Shown here: one piece after another, positions 52,016-60,160 of the stretch
How the letters are laid out: each line of letters opens with the position of its first letter
Position numbering within the stretch: position 1 is the stretch's first letter
DNA from: Pseudomonas arsenicoxydans
Lineage (GTDB): Bacteria; Pseudomonadota; Gammaproteobacteria; Pseudomonadales; Pseudomonadaceae
Assembly: GCF_006438915.1 (NCBI RefSeq)
Contig: NZ_RCZE01000009.1
Coordinates: 62,001-126,000 of the forward strand
Length of the DNA: 64,000 nucleotides
Reading direction: 5' to 3'
Notes under the pieces: model-generated
Databases searched by the model: none
Seen by the model: only the letters and a program-made list of their open reading frames with translations
What the model was told of the DNA's origin: nothing
Made by a program: the position numbers and the translations under genes

Positions 52016-52777
52016 TCAGCGGCTTTTACGCAGCGCGGCCCGTCGCCGGCACGCATCGCCGAACGCCTGGAAAATACTCAAATAAGGAGGATTGGTGAGC
52101 ACCTGCCATTCCGGGTGCCATTGCACGCCGACGGCAAACGTCGGGCTGTGCTCCACCGAGATCGCCTCGATCAAACCGTCCGGCGCAATCGCTTCGGCTC
52201 GCAGGCCGGGGGCGAGTCTGTCGATGCCCTGGCTGTGAATCGAATTGACCATGAACTCGACTGGCAACTCCAAGGCTTCAAACACGCCGCCCGGTTGCAC
52301 CGTCACCGCATGCGCCGGTGCGTATTGCACCGCCAGCTCAGGGCTGTCTGCTTCACGGTGATCGAGCATGCCCGGCAGTTCGTGGACCTTCTGGTGCAGG
52401 CTGCCACCAAACGCCACGTTCATTTCCTGAAAGCCCCGGCAGATGCCGAGTACCGGCACGCCGGCCGCAATGGCCGCACGTAATAAAGGAAGGGTCGTGG
52501 CATCCCGCGCCGGATCGTGATCCGTGCCGGGAGCGCTGGCCGGGCCCTGATATTGGAAAGGTTCCACATTCGAGGGGGAGCCGGTCAGCAGCAGACCGTC
52601 GAGATGCGCGAGCACATCCTCGATTTCAGTCAACTCGCCCAAGGAGGGTATGACCACAGGCAGCCCCAAAGCCGCGACGCTGACAGCACGCAAGTACTTG
52701 TCGCCACTGATGTGGTAGGGGTGCAGGCCAATCTGTTTGACGCATGCAGTAACGCCGATCAATGGCTTGAATGCCAT
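52016..52777 (-). CDS. puuD: Gamma-glutamyl-gamma-aminobutyrate hydrolase (PuuD/SpuA-like)
   Basis: A 253-residue class I glutamine-amidotransferase-like hydrolase (peptidase C26). The nucleophile is C113 in LGICRGFQEMN, and H221 and E223 in WHPEW complete the triad. In the gamma-glutamyl polyamine route it frees GABA (or its analogue) from the glutamyl carrier. The start at 52777 has GAGGTG eight bases upstream; a GTG nine bases earlier is less likely. It is divergent from the glutamylpolyamine synthetase gene, sharing a 284-base control region. Confidence 0.9.
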   Translation of the reverse strand: MAFKPLIGVTACVKQIGLHPYHISGDKYLRAVSVAALGLPVVIPSLGELTEIEDVLAHLDGLLLTGSPSNVEPFQYQGPASAPGTDHDPARDATTLPLLRAAIAAGVPVLGICRGFQEMNVAFGGSLHQKVHELPGMLDHREADSPELAVQYAPAHAVTVQPGGVFEALELPVEFMVNSIHSQGIDRLAPGLRAEAIAPDGLIEAISVEHSPTFAVGVQWHPEWQVLTNPPYLSIFQAFGDACRRRAALRKSR

Positions 52778-52828
52778 TTTTATCACCTCGAAGTTTCACA
52801 CTTGAACGAGCTTTTCCGGAGCTTAGCC

Positions 52829-52848
52829 TTGTTGATTTTAATTAACAA
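52829..52848. promoter_or_regulatory. AT-rich imperfect palindrome in the puuD-puuA control region
   Basis: TTGTTGATT, two T, then AATTAACAA: a 20-base palindrome with one mismatch. A related AATTAACA occurs again at about 53034-53041, just before puuA. This could be the operator for the PuuR-like regulator encoded downstream; only the symmetry and position support it. Confidence 0.4.
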
Positions 52849-53061
52849 CTCTCATGTAAAAAATTCTAAACGCCGCACGTCCGATCTTCAGCATTTACAC
52901 GGTGTGCACGACTGATCTGGCACTCTCGTGCCCATAAAAGGCCCGAAAATAAAGGTTGAAGGCTCAAATGTTCGCTATTGACTTCACTTTGCCGTTCGGG
53001 TTGACTGGGCTCGTGAAAGGGTAGTGAACATAATAATTAACAGCTAAAAAATAGGTGCATC

Positions 53062-54438
53062 ATGTCGGTCCCTCTGCGTGCCGTTCAACTCAACGAAGCA
53101 AACGCATTCCTTAAGAAATATCCTGAGGTTTTGTACGTCGACCTTCTGATTGCGGATATGAACGGCGTGGTGCGCGGCAAGCGCATCGAGCGCACCAGTC
53201 TTCATAAGGTCTACGAAAAAGGCATTAACCTGCCGGCGTCCCTGTTTGCTCTGGACATCAACGGGTCTACGGTGGAAAGCACCGGCCTGGGTCTGGACAT
53301 CGGCGACTCTGACCGAATCTGCTTCCCCATCCCCGGCACCCTGAGCATTGAGCCGTGGCAGAAGCGCCCAACCGCTCAATTGCTGATGACCATGCACGAA
53401 CTCGAAGGCCAGCCGTTCTTTGCCGACCCGCGAGAAGTGTTGGCCAATATCGTGCGCAAGTTCGATGACCTGGGCCTGACCATCTGCGCAGCCTTCGAAC
53501 TCGAGTTTTATCTGATCGACCAGGACAACGTGAACGGTCGTCCGCAGTCGCCGCGTTCGCCGGTATCGGGCAAGCGTCCGGTGTCGACTCAGGTGTACCT
53601 GATCGATGACCTCGACGAATACGTCGACTGCCTGCAAGACATCCTCGAAGGCGCGAAAGAGCAGGGCATTCCTGCCGACGCCATCGTCAAGGAAAGCGCC
53701 CCGGCGCAGTTCGAAGTGAACCTGCATCACGTCAACGACCCGATCAAGGCCTGCGACTACGCGGTGTTGCTCAAGCGTCTGGTGAAAAACATCGCCTACG
53801 ACCACGAGATGGACACCACGTTTATGGCCAAGCCCTATCCAGGTCAGGCGGGCAACGGTTTGCACGTGCACATTTCGATTCTCGACAAAGAAGGCAACAA
53901 CATCTTTGCCAGCGAGGATCCCGAGCAGAACGCCGCGCTGCGACACGCGATCGGCGGTGTGCTCGAGACCCTGCCGGCGCAGATGGCGTTCCTCTGCCCG
54001 AACGTCAACTCGTACCGTCGATTCGGCGCGCAGTTCTATGTGCCGAACTCGCCGAGCTGGGGCATCGACAACCGTACCGTGGCGGTGCGTGTGCCAACCG
54101 GCTCGCCGGACTCGGTGCGCATCGAACACCGCGTTGCGGGTGCCGACGCCAACCCGTACCTGTTGATGGCTTCGGTGCTGGCCGGTATTCACCACGGCCT
54201 GACCAACCAGATCGAGCCGGGTGCCCCGGTGGAAGGCAACAGCTACGAGCAAAACGAGCAGAGCCTGCCGAACAACCTGCGCGATGCACTGCGCGAGCTG
54301 GACGACAGCGAAGTCATGGCCCGTTACATCGACCCGCTGTACATCGACGTGTTCGTGGCGTGCAAGGAAAGCGAGCTGGCCGAGTTCGAGAACTCCATTT
54401 CCGACCTTGAGTACAACTGGTACTTGCACACCGTTTGA
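53062..54438 (+). CDS. puuA: Gamma-glutamylpolyamine synthetase (glutamine synthetase family)
   Basis: A 458-residue glutamine-synthetase-family enzyme that joins glutamate to a polyamine amine using ATP, the entry step of the gamma-glutamyl route. Seen motifs are FELEFYLID (metal-binding Glu residues), NGLHVHISILDKEGNNIF and NSYRRFGAQFYVP. The N-terminal beta-grasp part is short, as in PuuA/SpuI types, and the tyrosine adenylylation site of true GlnA is not evident. An AGGTG site precedes the ATG. Aldehyde dehydrogenase and oxidase genes of the same route follow on the same strand. The exact polyamine is not readable. Confidence 0.9.
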   Translation: MSVPLRAVQLNEANAFLKKYPEVLYVDLLIADMNGVVRGKRIERTSLHKVYEKGINLPASLFALDINGSTVESTGLGLDIGDSDRICFPIPGTLSIEPWQKRPTAQLLMTMHELEGQPFFADPREVLANIVRKFDDLGLTICAAFELEFYLIDQDNVNGRPQSPRSPVSGKRPVSTQVYLIDDLDEYVDCLQDILEGAKEQGIPADAIVKESAPAQFEVNLHHVNDPIKACDYAVLLKRLVKNIAYDHEMDTTFMAKPYPGQAGNGLHVHISILDKEGNNIFASEDPEQNAALRHAIGGVLETLPAQMAFLCPNVNSYRRFGAQFYVPNSPSWGIDNRTVAVRVPTGSPDSVRIEHRVAGADANPYLLMASVLAGIHHGLTNQIEPGAPVEGNSYEQNEQSLPNNLRDALRELDDSEVMARYIDPLYIDVFVACKESELAEFENSISDLEYNWYLHTV

Positions 54439-54484
54439 TTGACCTGTTGGTGTACGCATTCTCTGCATACACCACCCATCAAAT

Positions 54485-54572
54485 GTGGGAGCGGGCTTGC
54501 TCGCGAAAGCGGTGTGTCAGGCGACGTTAATATTGAATGTGCCGCCGCCTTCGCGAGCAAGCCCGCTCCCAC
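54485..54572. repeat. REP doublet, GTGGGAGCGGGCTTGCTCGC family (copy 6)
   Basis: Full doublet in the 211-base gap between puuA and the aldehyde dehydrogenase gene, so again inside a likely operon. Confidence 0.88.
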
Positions 54573-54649
54573 AAGGGATTGCATTTCAAATCCTCAATTG
54601 ATTGGCATCAATCCAACGATCATTTATTCCTCTGCGTCGAGTCACAACC

Positions 54650-56140
54650 ATGACAAACACTCGCAGCGACTGGGAACAACGCTTCCAGTCCCTCACTATC
54701 GAAGCCCGTGCATTCATCGACGGCCAATACTGCCCGGCACTCAGCGGCGACACCTTTGAGTGCATGAGCCCGGTCGACGGCCGTTTCCTGGCCAACGTCG
54801 CCAGCACCGACGAAGCCGACGCCAATGCAGCCGTCGCCGTCGCGCGCCGCACGTTTGAATCCGGCATCTGGGCCAACCTGGCCCCGGCCGAGCGCAAGCG
54901 TATCCTTATCCGCTTCGCCGACCTGATCCTGGCCAACCAGGAAGAACTGGCCCTGCTCGAAACCCTCGACATGGGCAAACCGATCAACGACTCGATGAAC
55001 ATCGACATTCCAGCGACCGCCAACGCGATCCGCTGGAGCGCCGAAGCCATCGACAAGATCTACGACGAAGTCGCCGCCACCCCGCACGACCAACTCGGCC
55101 TCATCACCCGCGAACCTGCGGGCGTGGTCGCCGCCATCGTGCCGTGGAACTTCCCGTTGATCATGGCCAGCTGGAAGTTCGCCCCGGCCCTGGCCGCTGG
55201 TAACTCGTTCATTCTCAAGCCTTCGGAAAAGTCGCCGCTCACCGCCATTCGCATCGCGCAGTTGGCACTGGACGCTGGCATTCCGAAAGGCGTGTTCAAC
55301 GTTCTGCCGGGCTACGGCCACACCGTCGGCAAGGCGTTGGCGTTGCACATGGACGTCGACGTGCTGGCCTTCACCGGCTCCACCGCGATTGCCAAGCAAC
55401 TGATGATCTACGCCGGACAGAGCAACATGAAACGCGTGTGGCTCGAAGCCGGCGGCAAGAGCCCGAACGTGGTGTTCGCCGACGCGCCGGACCTTCGCGC
55501 GGCAGCACAAGCAGCGGCCGGTGCGATTGCCTTCAACCAGGGCGAAGTCTGCACCGCTGGCTCGCGCTTGCTGGTGGAGCGTTCGATCCGCGAGCAGTTC
55601 ATTCCGCTGCTGGTGGAAGCGCTGCAAGCGTGGAAACCGGGCCATGCCCTGGACCCGGAAACCACCGTCGGCGCGGTCGTCGACCAGCGTCAACTGGATA
55701 ACGTGTTGCGTTACATCCAGGTCGGCAAAGACCAGGGCGCGCAACTGATCGCCGGCGGCAGCCGCACCCTCGAAAGCACCGGCGGCCTGTACGTGGAACC
55801 GGCGATTTTCGACGGCGTGACCAACGCCATGACCATCGCCCGCGAAGAAATTTTCGGCCCGGTGCTTTCGCTGATCACCTTCGACACCGCTGAAGAAGCC
55901 CTGGCCATCGCCAACGACAGCATCTTCGGCCTGGCCGCCGGCGTCTGGACCAGCAACCTGAGCAAGGCCCACACCTTCGCGCGCGGTTTGCGCGCCGGCA
56001 GCGTCTGGGTCAACCAGTACGACGGCGGCGACATGACTGCACCGTTCGGCGGGTACAAGCAGTCGGGTAACGGTCGGGACAAATCGCTGCACGCGTTCGA
56101 CAAATACACCGAGCTCAAAGCGACCTGGATCAAGCTCTAA
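54650..56140 (+). CDS. puuC: Gamma-glutamyl-aminobutyraldehyde dehydrogenase (PuuC/KauB-like)
   Basis: A 496-residue aldehyde dehydrogenase. The catalytic Glu is in LEAGGKSPNVV and the catalytic Cys in NQGEVCTAGSRLLV; the cofactor segment is IVPWNFPLIMASWKFAPAL. Subfamily features such as LDMGKPINDSMNIDIPATAN fit the PuuC/KauB group that oxidises (gamma-glutamyl-)aminobutyraldehyde. The neighbours are the ligase gene upstream and the FAD oxidase gene 57 bases downstream. The start at 54650 fits the family N-terminus, though its ribosome site is weak. Confidence 0.9.
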   Translation: MTNTRSDWEQRFQSLTIEARAFIDGQYCPALSGDTFECMSPVDGRFLANVASTDEADANAAVAVARRTFESGIWANLAPAERKRILIRFADLILANQEELALLETLDMGKPINDSMNIDIPATANAIRWSAEAIDKIYDEVAATPHDQLGLITREPAGVVAAIVPWNFPLIMASWKFAPALAAGNSFILKPSEKSPLTAIRIAQLALDAGIPKGVFNVLPGYGHTVGKALALHMDVDVLAFTGSTAIAKQLMIYAGQSNMKRVWLEAGGKSPNVVFADAPDLRAAAQAAAGAIAFNQGEVCTAGSRLLVERSIREQFIPLLVEALQAWKPGHALDPETTVGAVVDQRQLDNVLRYIQVGKDQGAQLIAGGSRTLESTGGLYVEPAIFDGVTNAMTIAREEIFGPVLSLITFDTAEEALAIANDSIFGLAAGVWTSNLSKAHTFARGLRAGSVWVNQYDGGDMTAPFGGYKQSGNGRDKSLHAFDKYTELKATWIKL

Positions 56141-56197
56141 TACCTATAAAAAAAGCGACGGTCGCCGGCACGCTGCCGGTGGCCATCGGAGAAAGCT

Positions 56198-57496
56198 ATG
56201 AAACAAGATTCTGTGAAACAAACCCACGTAAACAGCTACTACGCCGCCACCCGCAACTTCACCGGTGACTTCCCGGTGCTCGAACAAGCGGTGGACTGCG
56301 ACGTCTGCATCATCGGCGCCGGCTACACCGGTTTGTCTTCGGCCCTGTTCCTCGCGGAAGCAGGCTACAGCGTGACCGTTCTCGAAGCCGCCAAGGTCGG
56401 GTTCGGCGCCAGCGGTCGCAACGGCGGTCAACTGGTCAACTCCTACAGCCGCGACGTCGATGTCATCGAAGAACGCTACGGCGACAAAACCGCTGAAGTC
56501 CTCGGCAGCATGATCTTCGAAGGCGCCGACATCATTCGTCAGCGCATACAGCACTACGACATCCAGTGCGACTACAAGCCCGGTGGCATCTTCGCCGCGA
56601 TGAACAAGAAGCAACTCAAAGGCCTGGCCGAGCAGAAGAAGAGCTGGGAGCGCTACGGCAACAAGAACCTGAAAATGCTCGACACGGCTGACATCAAGCG
56701 TGAAGTCGGTTCCGATGCCTACGTCGGCGGCCTGCTCGACCTGCAGGGTGGCCACATCCATCCGCTGAACCTGGCCCTCGGCGAAGCCTCGGCCATCATC
56801 GGCCTCGGTGGCAAAATCTACGAACAATCGGCGGCGGTGGAAATCACCTACGGCGAACCGATCACCGTGCGCACCGCCAAAGGCATGGTCCGCGCCAAGT
56901 ACCTGCTGATCGCCGGTAACGCCTACCTGCCGCAGGGCCTCGACAATCGCGTGACCAGCAAAAGCATGCCGTGCGGCTCGCAGATCGTCGTCACCGAACC
57001 GTTGTCGGAAAAGGTTGCGCGCAGCCTGATCAAAAACAACTACTGCGTCGAAGACTGCAACTACCTGCTCGACTACTACCGCCTGACCGCCGACAACCGC
57101 CTGCTGTACGGCGGCGGCGTGGTCTATGGCGCCCGTGAACCGGACGACATCGAACAACTGATCAAGCCGAAAATCCTCAAGACCTTCCCGCAATTGAAGG
57201 ACGTGAAGATTGACTACCGCTGGACCGGCAACTTCCTGCTGACCATGTCGCGCATGCCGCAATTCGGCCGCATCGAAAAAAACGCCTACTACATGCAAGG
57301 CTACAGCGGCCACGGCGTCACCTGCTCGCACCTGGCCGGCAAACTCATCTCGGAAATGATCCGCGGCGACGCTGAACGCTTCGATGCTTTCGCTTCGCTC
57401 CCGCACATGCCGATGCTCGGTGGCCGCACCTTCTCGGCACCGTTGACCGCCCTCGGCGCCGTGTACTACTCGCTGCGCGACCGTTTCGGCATCTAA
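56198..57496 (+). CDS. puuB: Gamma-glutamylputrescine oxidase (PuuB-like FAD oxidoreductase)
   Basis: A 432-residue DAO-family flavoprotein. The FAD motif is CIIGAGYTGLSSALFLAEAG near residues 31-50, followed by GFGASGRNGGQLVNSYSRD, and the C-terminal flavin contact is YMQGYSGHGVTCSHLAGKL. These match PuuB-type gamma-glutamylputrescine oxidases, which give the aldehyde used by PuuC and release ammonia and hydrogen peroxide. A GGAGA site precedes the start. Confidence 0.9.
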   Translation: MKQDSVKQTHVNSYYAATRNFTGDFPVLEQAVDCDVCIIGAGYTGLSSALFLAEAGYSVTVLEAAKVGFGASGRNGGQLVNSYSRDVDVIEERYGDKTAEVLGSMIFEGADIIRQRIQHYDIQCDYKPGGIFAAMNKKQLKGLAEQKKSWERYGNKNLKMLDTADIKREVGSDAYVGGLLDLQGGHIHPLNLALGEASAIIGLGGKIYEQSAAVEITYGEPITVRTAKGMVRAKYLLIAGNAYLPQGLDNRVTSKSMPCGSQIVVTEPLSEKVARSLIKNNYCVEDCNYLLDYYRLTADNRLLYGGGVVYGAREPDDIEQLIKPKILKTFPQLKDVKIDYRWTGNFLLTMSRMPQFGRIEKNAYYMQGYSGHGVTCSHLAGKLISEMIRGDAERFDAFASLPHMPMLGGRTFSAPLTALGAVYYSLRDRFGI

Positions 57497-57510
57497 TCGC
57501 CACAATCCCT

Positions 57511-57600
57511 GTAGGAGCCGAGCTTGCTCGCGATGACGGCGGCACAGTCAACATTGATGTTGCCTGACACACCGCCATCGCGAGCAAGCTCGGCTCCCAC
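57511..57600. repeat. REP doublet variant, GTAGGAGCCGAGCTTGCTCGC type
   Basis: Arms GTAGGAGCCGAGCTTGCTCG and its inverted mate ending CTCGGCTCCCAC. It begins the 406-base gap before the puuR-like gene. Confidence 0.82.
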
Positions 57601-57637
57601 AGGAGATCACCTGTGCCCCTAACACCCCAAATCAAAT

Positions 57638-57660
57638 GTGGGAGCGGGCTTGCTCGCGAA
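57638..57660 (+). repeat. Single REP arm
   Basis: One lone GTGGGAGCGGGCTTGCTCGC arm without its mate, 38 bases after the previous doublet. The rest of the gap up to 57902 is C-rich and then AT-rich; no confident promoter box was seen. Confidence 0.8.
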
Positions 57661-57902
57661 GAGGCCATATCAGCCACTATCAATCCCACCTGACACCCCC
57701 AAAACCCACACAGCAGAACAGCCCGACATGACCACCCTCAGCTTTTTCACTAACCAGTTATCGAACCTGCTGAGCAACACCCCCAAACGTGATTTAATAC
57801 CCGCCTTTCAAATTTCCGGGACAGGGAAGCGGTACTCTCGCGGCCAAAAGTCGCCCGCCATCCACCCCCATAACCCTTAAGTATTCTTCGCATAAGGCTG
57901 TC

Positions 57903-58451
57903 ATGGACACGGGCTCACGACTCAAATTAGTACGCGAAAGCTACAAAATGTCCCAGCGCGAGCTGGCCCGGCGTAGCGGCGTCACCAATGCCACCATCTC
58001 CCTGATCGAACAAAATCGTGTCAGTCCCTCCGTCAGCTCCCTGAAAAAACTGCTCGAAGGCATTCCCATGTCTTTGGCGGACTTCTTCACCTTTGATCAG
58101 CCACCGCGTGAGCATCAATACGTGTTCCGGGCCAATGAACAGCCGGATCTTGGCCGTCATGGGCTGCGGTTGTTGCTGATCGGGGCTTCGGTGCCGAGTC
58201 GGCAGATGCGCCTGTTGCGCGAGCAGTACGCGCCTGGGGCGAGTTCTGGCGAGGAGCCCATCGTTCACTCGGAAGGCGAGGAGTGTGGACTCGTCACGCG
58301 TGGCACAGTTGAATTGACAGTGGATGGGCAGATCAGCGTGCTCAATGCGGGCGATGGCTACTACTTTCCGACGACTTTGCCGCACAAGTTTCGCAATATC
58401 GGCCAGGATGAAGCGGAAATCATCAGCGCCAACACCCCGGCCAACTTCTAA
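57903..58451 (+). CDS. puuR: PuuR-like XRE-cupin transcriptional regulator
   Basis: A 182-residue regulator. The helix-turn-helix spans about 8-62 (LVRESYKMSQRELARRSGVT, then NATISLIEQNRVSPSVSSL), and a cupin domain at about 105-180 ends in TTLPHKFRNIGQDEAEIIS. This architecture is that of PuuR, which represses polyamine catabolic genes until putrescine is present. It is the last gene of the polyamine cluster and has an AAGG site. Its operator may be the palindrome in the puuD-puuA control region. Confidence 0.88.
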   Translation: MDTGSRLKLVRESYKMSQRELARRSGVTNATISLIEQNRVSPSVSSLKKLLEGIPMSLADFFTFDQPPREHQYVFRANEQPDLGRHGLRLLLIGASVPSRQMRLLREQYAPGASSGEEPIVHSEGEECGLVTRGTVELTVDGQISVLNAGDGYYFPTTLPHKFRNIGQDEAEIISANTPANF

Positions 58452-58460
58452 CTTCAATAC

Positions 58461-58497
58461 GGACGCAACCCTGTAGCAGCTGCCGAAGGCTGCGTCC
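58461..58497. repeat. Small inverted repeat with GTAGCAGCTGCCGAAGGCTGC core
   Basis: GGACGCA at 58461-58467 pairs with TGCGTCC at 58491-58497 around GTAGCAGCTGCC. The core looks like a third short palindromic family; a partial relative (GACGCAAGCTTCGCCAGCTG) is at about 60570-60592. It may end the puuR transcript. Confidence 0.55.
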
Positions 58498-58566
58498 GCA
58501 TCCAACACCCAAGCTGAATGGAAGCAGCTGTTTCAGCGTTTAATAGAAGAAAATGGACTTTACCTC

Positions 58567-59013
58567 ATGACCCCACCCCGCATCCGCCCCGTCGCACTTT
58601 GCATCTTCCATCACGATGGCAAGATCCTGCTCAGCGAAGCCCACGACCCCATCAAAAACCGCCCATTCTTCCGCCCAATCGGTGGCGGTATCGAGTTCGG
58701 CGAAACCAGTGCCCAGGCCATTGAACGTGAAGTTCAGGAAGAACTTGGATTAGCTATCACCGATGTTCGCTTACTCGGTACGCTTGAAAACATCTTTACG
58801 TATGCCGGCACGCCCGGTCATGAAATCGTGCAGATCTACGATGCGAAATTCGTCGATGTCAGCGTCTATGCGCTCCCGCATTTGGATGGTCAAGAAACCG
58901 ATGGCGCAACCTTTACTGCGAAGTGGCTTGCGTGGGAAGGCTTTACTGATGACGCGCCGTTGGTTCCTGATGGGCTTTATGAATTGCTGAAAAAAGTAAC
59001 GCTGTTGGACTAA
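58567..59013 (+). CDS. Nudix hydrolase
   Basis: A 148-residue Nudix protein. The Nudix box lies at about 40-62 (GGGIEFGETSAQAIEREVQE, then ELGL), and carries the REVQEELG metal-binding core. It hydrolyses a nucleoside diphosphate linked to another moiety; the substrate cannot be told. There is no good ribosome site before the ATG and the start may be internal. The downstream sequence turns abruptly AT-rich. Confidence 0.85.
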   Translation: MTPPRIRPVALCIFHHDGKILLSEAHDPIKNRPFFRPIGGGIEFGETSAQAIEREVQEELGLAITDVRLLGTLENIFTYAGTPGHEIVQIYDAKFVDVSVYALPHLDGQETDGATFTAKWLAWEGFTDDAPLVPDGLYELLKKVTLLD

Positions 59014-59156
59014 CACTTGCCACTCAAGAACTCTGGAAAAATCAGCGTCAGATTATTTCATAACAGATCTATAACCTTTACGGCCGCCTTTTTTGTTCTT
59101 CCTTGTTGTGTTTAATTTGTTTGTGATGGTTTTTTATTCATTTAAAATCTAAAAAA

Positions 59157-59172
59157 CTGTCAGATCTGACAG
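59157..59172. repeat. Perfect 16-bp palindrome CTGTCAGATCTGACAG
   Basis: It lies in the AT-rich 246-base gap before the orphan gene at 59260 and 88 bases from its start. It could be an operator or a recombination remnant; nothing else in the gap was recognised. Confidence 0.6.
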
Positions 59173-59259
59173 GTGAGATAATTTTATTTTTAATTCAATA
59201 TCCAATTGCAGAACGAGCCATGAAGTTATTGTTGGTCTCGATTTTTTAGGAGTATTGCG

Positions 59260-59646
59260 ATGAGTAATTCTGATGATATTTTTTTGAATCATGGTGTGTT
59301 TAAAGACATTATTTGGGACGACCAAAACACACGAGCTGTGGGACCGCCTATTTCGTTGTTGGATTTTGAGCAGTTTGCAGCGAGCCAAGTAGACACTTTA
59401 CCTGCAGCGCCTCCTCCCGTTGCAGAGAGTGAACCGCTAGAGGAAATATATGTTTTTAAAGACCGTCTTGGCTGTGGGACGAAAGTGCGTGTGGACTATA
59501 GAGGGGAATCAATTAGGGGGTCAGTAGTTGATTATTTTTTAACATCTATGGGTACTTTGGCGATTTTAGTGGATGCTTTTGTGTTGGTAGGGGTACAGCG
59601 CAATGGTTATATAGCAGGTAAGGGTGCAAGGTTTTATTTGATTTAA
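59260..59646 (+). CDS. AT-rich orphan gene, unknown function (128 aa)
   Basis: A 128-residue acidic protein with strong AGGAG upstream. It has a disordered Pro/Ala/Glu stretch (LPAAPPPVAESEPLEE), then a compact beta-rich C-terminal half (KVRVDYRGESIRGSVVDYF, LAILVDAFVLVGVQRNGYI). No signal peptide, no known family. Base composition is clearly lower in GC than the neighbours and codon choice is AT-leaning, so it was probably acquired. It is bounded by a palindrome upstream and a perfect hairpin terminator downstream. Such isolated small genes are often immunity proteins, phage or plasmid cargo; here that is a guess. Confidence 0.6.
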   Translation: MSNSDDIFLNHGVFKDIIWDDQNTRAVGPPISLLDFEQFAASQVDTLPAAPPPVAESEPLEEIYVFKDRLGCGTKVRVDYRGESIRGSVVDYFLTSMGTLAILVDAFVLVGVQRNGYIAGKGARFYLI

Positions 59647-59728
59647 CTATGGTTTTTCTTGTGAGGAATAAAGAAAAAAGGTAACCGGAAAAAGGTGACA
59701 ACCGAAAAAAGGAAGGAAAAAAGGTCAG

Positions 59729-59769
59729 AGGTGACAGATCTATTTTACAAATAGATCTGTCACCTTTTC
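59729..59769 (+). terminator. Perfect 15-bp hairpin with T tract
   Basis: AGGTGACAGATCTAT and ATAGATCTGTCACCT pair perfectly around TTTACAA and are followed by TTTTCTTTT. It ends the orphan gene. It is preceded (59670-59725) by several direct repeats of AAAAAAGG-type purine runs. Confidence 0.75.
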
Positions 59770-59866
59770 TTTTGCAGCCTGCCCGTTGGAAAGGAATCGA
59801 GCATTGCGGAATGTGTTCAGACGATAAAGAACCGCAACAGGTTGGGTTGCTGCGGTTCAGATCGGG

Positions 59867-60160
59867 TCAGTTCACTTTAGGTACATCAAACCCACGCTGC
59901 TCAATCACCCGAAACACATCGCTCACATCCTGGATTAAAATCCGGGCGATGTTTGTGACGGTGTTGATGTCGTTTTCGGCGTAGTCGGGGAGGCTGGTGC
60001 AGGCCATCAGGTTTAGGTATTTGAGGACGGCGCTGAGGCGTTCGCTGACGCAGTTGTGTAGTTCACGCAGTGGGGCGTCGCTGTCGATGAGCAGGACGGG
60101 GTAGTCGGTGGCGAGTTGGGACATTGGGGTGAAACGGCGGGGCGGGTTGTTCGTTTTCAT
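59867..60160 (-). CDS. Small DUF3077/DUF6124-like helical protein
   Basis: A 97-residue protein: a basic start (MKTNNPPRRFTP), then two or three helices including APLRELHNCVSERLSAVLKY and NDINTVTNIARILIQDVSD. It resembles the small Pseudomonas helical proteins labelled DUF3077 or DUF6124; which of these, if either, I cannot say. No function is known to me. Its ATG overlaps the stop of a 72-codon leader frame as TAATG. There is no standard ribosome site, only AAAAAGAATC eight bases upstream, and this is complementary to a loop of the structured leader RNA. The arrangement parallels phage genes controlled by C4-type antisense RNA. Confidence 0.7.
   Translation of the reverse strand: MKTNNPPRRFTPMSQLATDYPVLLIDSDAPLRELHNCVSERLSAVLKYLNLMACTSLPDYAENDINTVTNIARILIQDVSDVFRVIEQRGFDVPKVN

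Noticed and set aside
53044..54468. A 474-codon minus-strand frame opposite puuA.
   Set aside because: puuA is clear on the plus strand; the antisense product has no recognisable features.
59729..59769. The perfect hairpin as an insertion sequence end.
   Set aside because: No transposase frame or matching terminal repeat was found nearby; a terminator explains the T tract. A mobile-element relic is kept only as a possibility.
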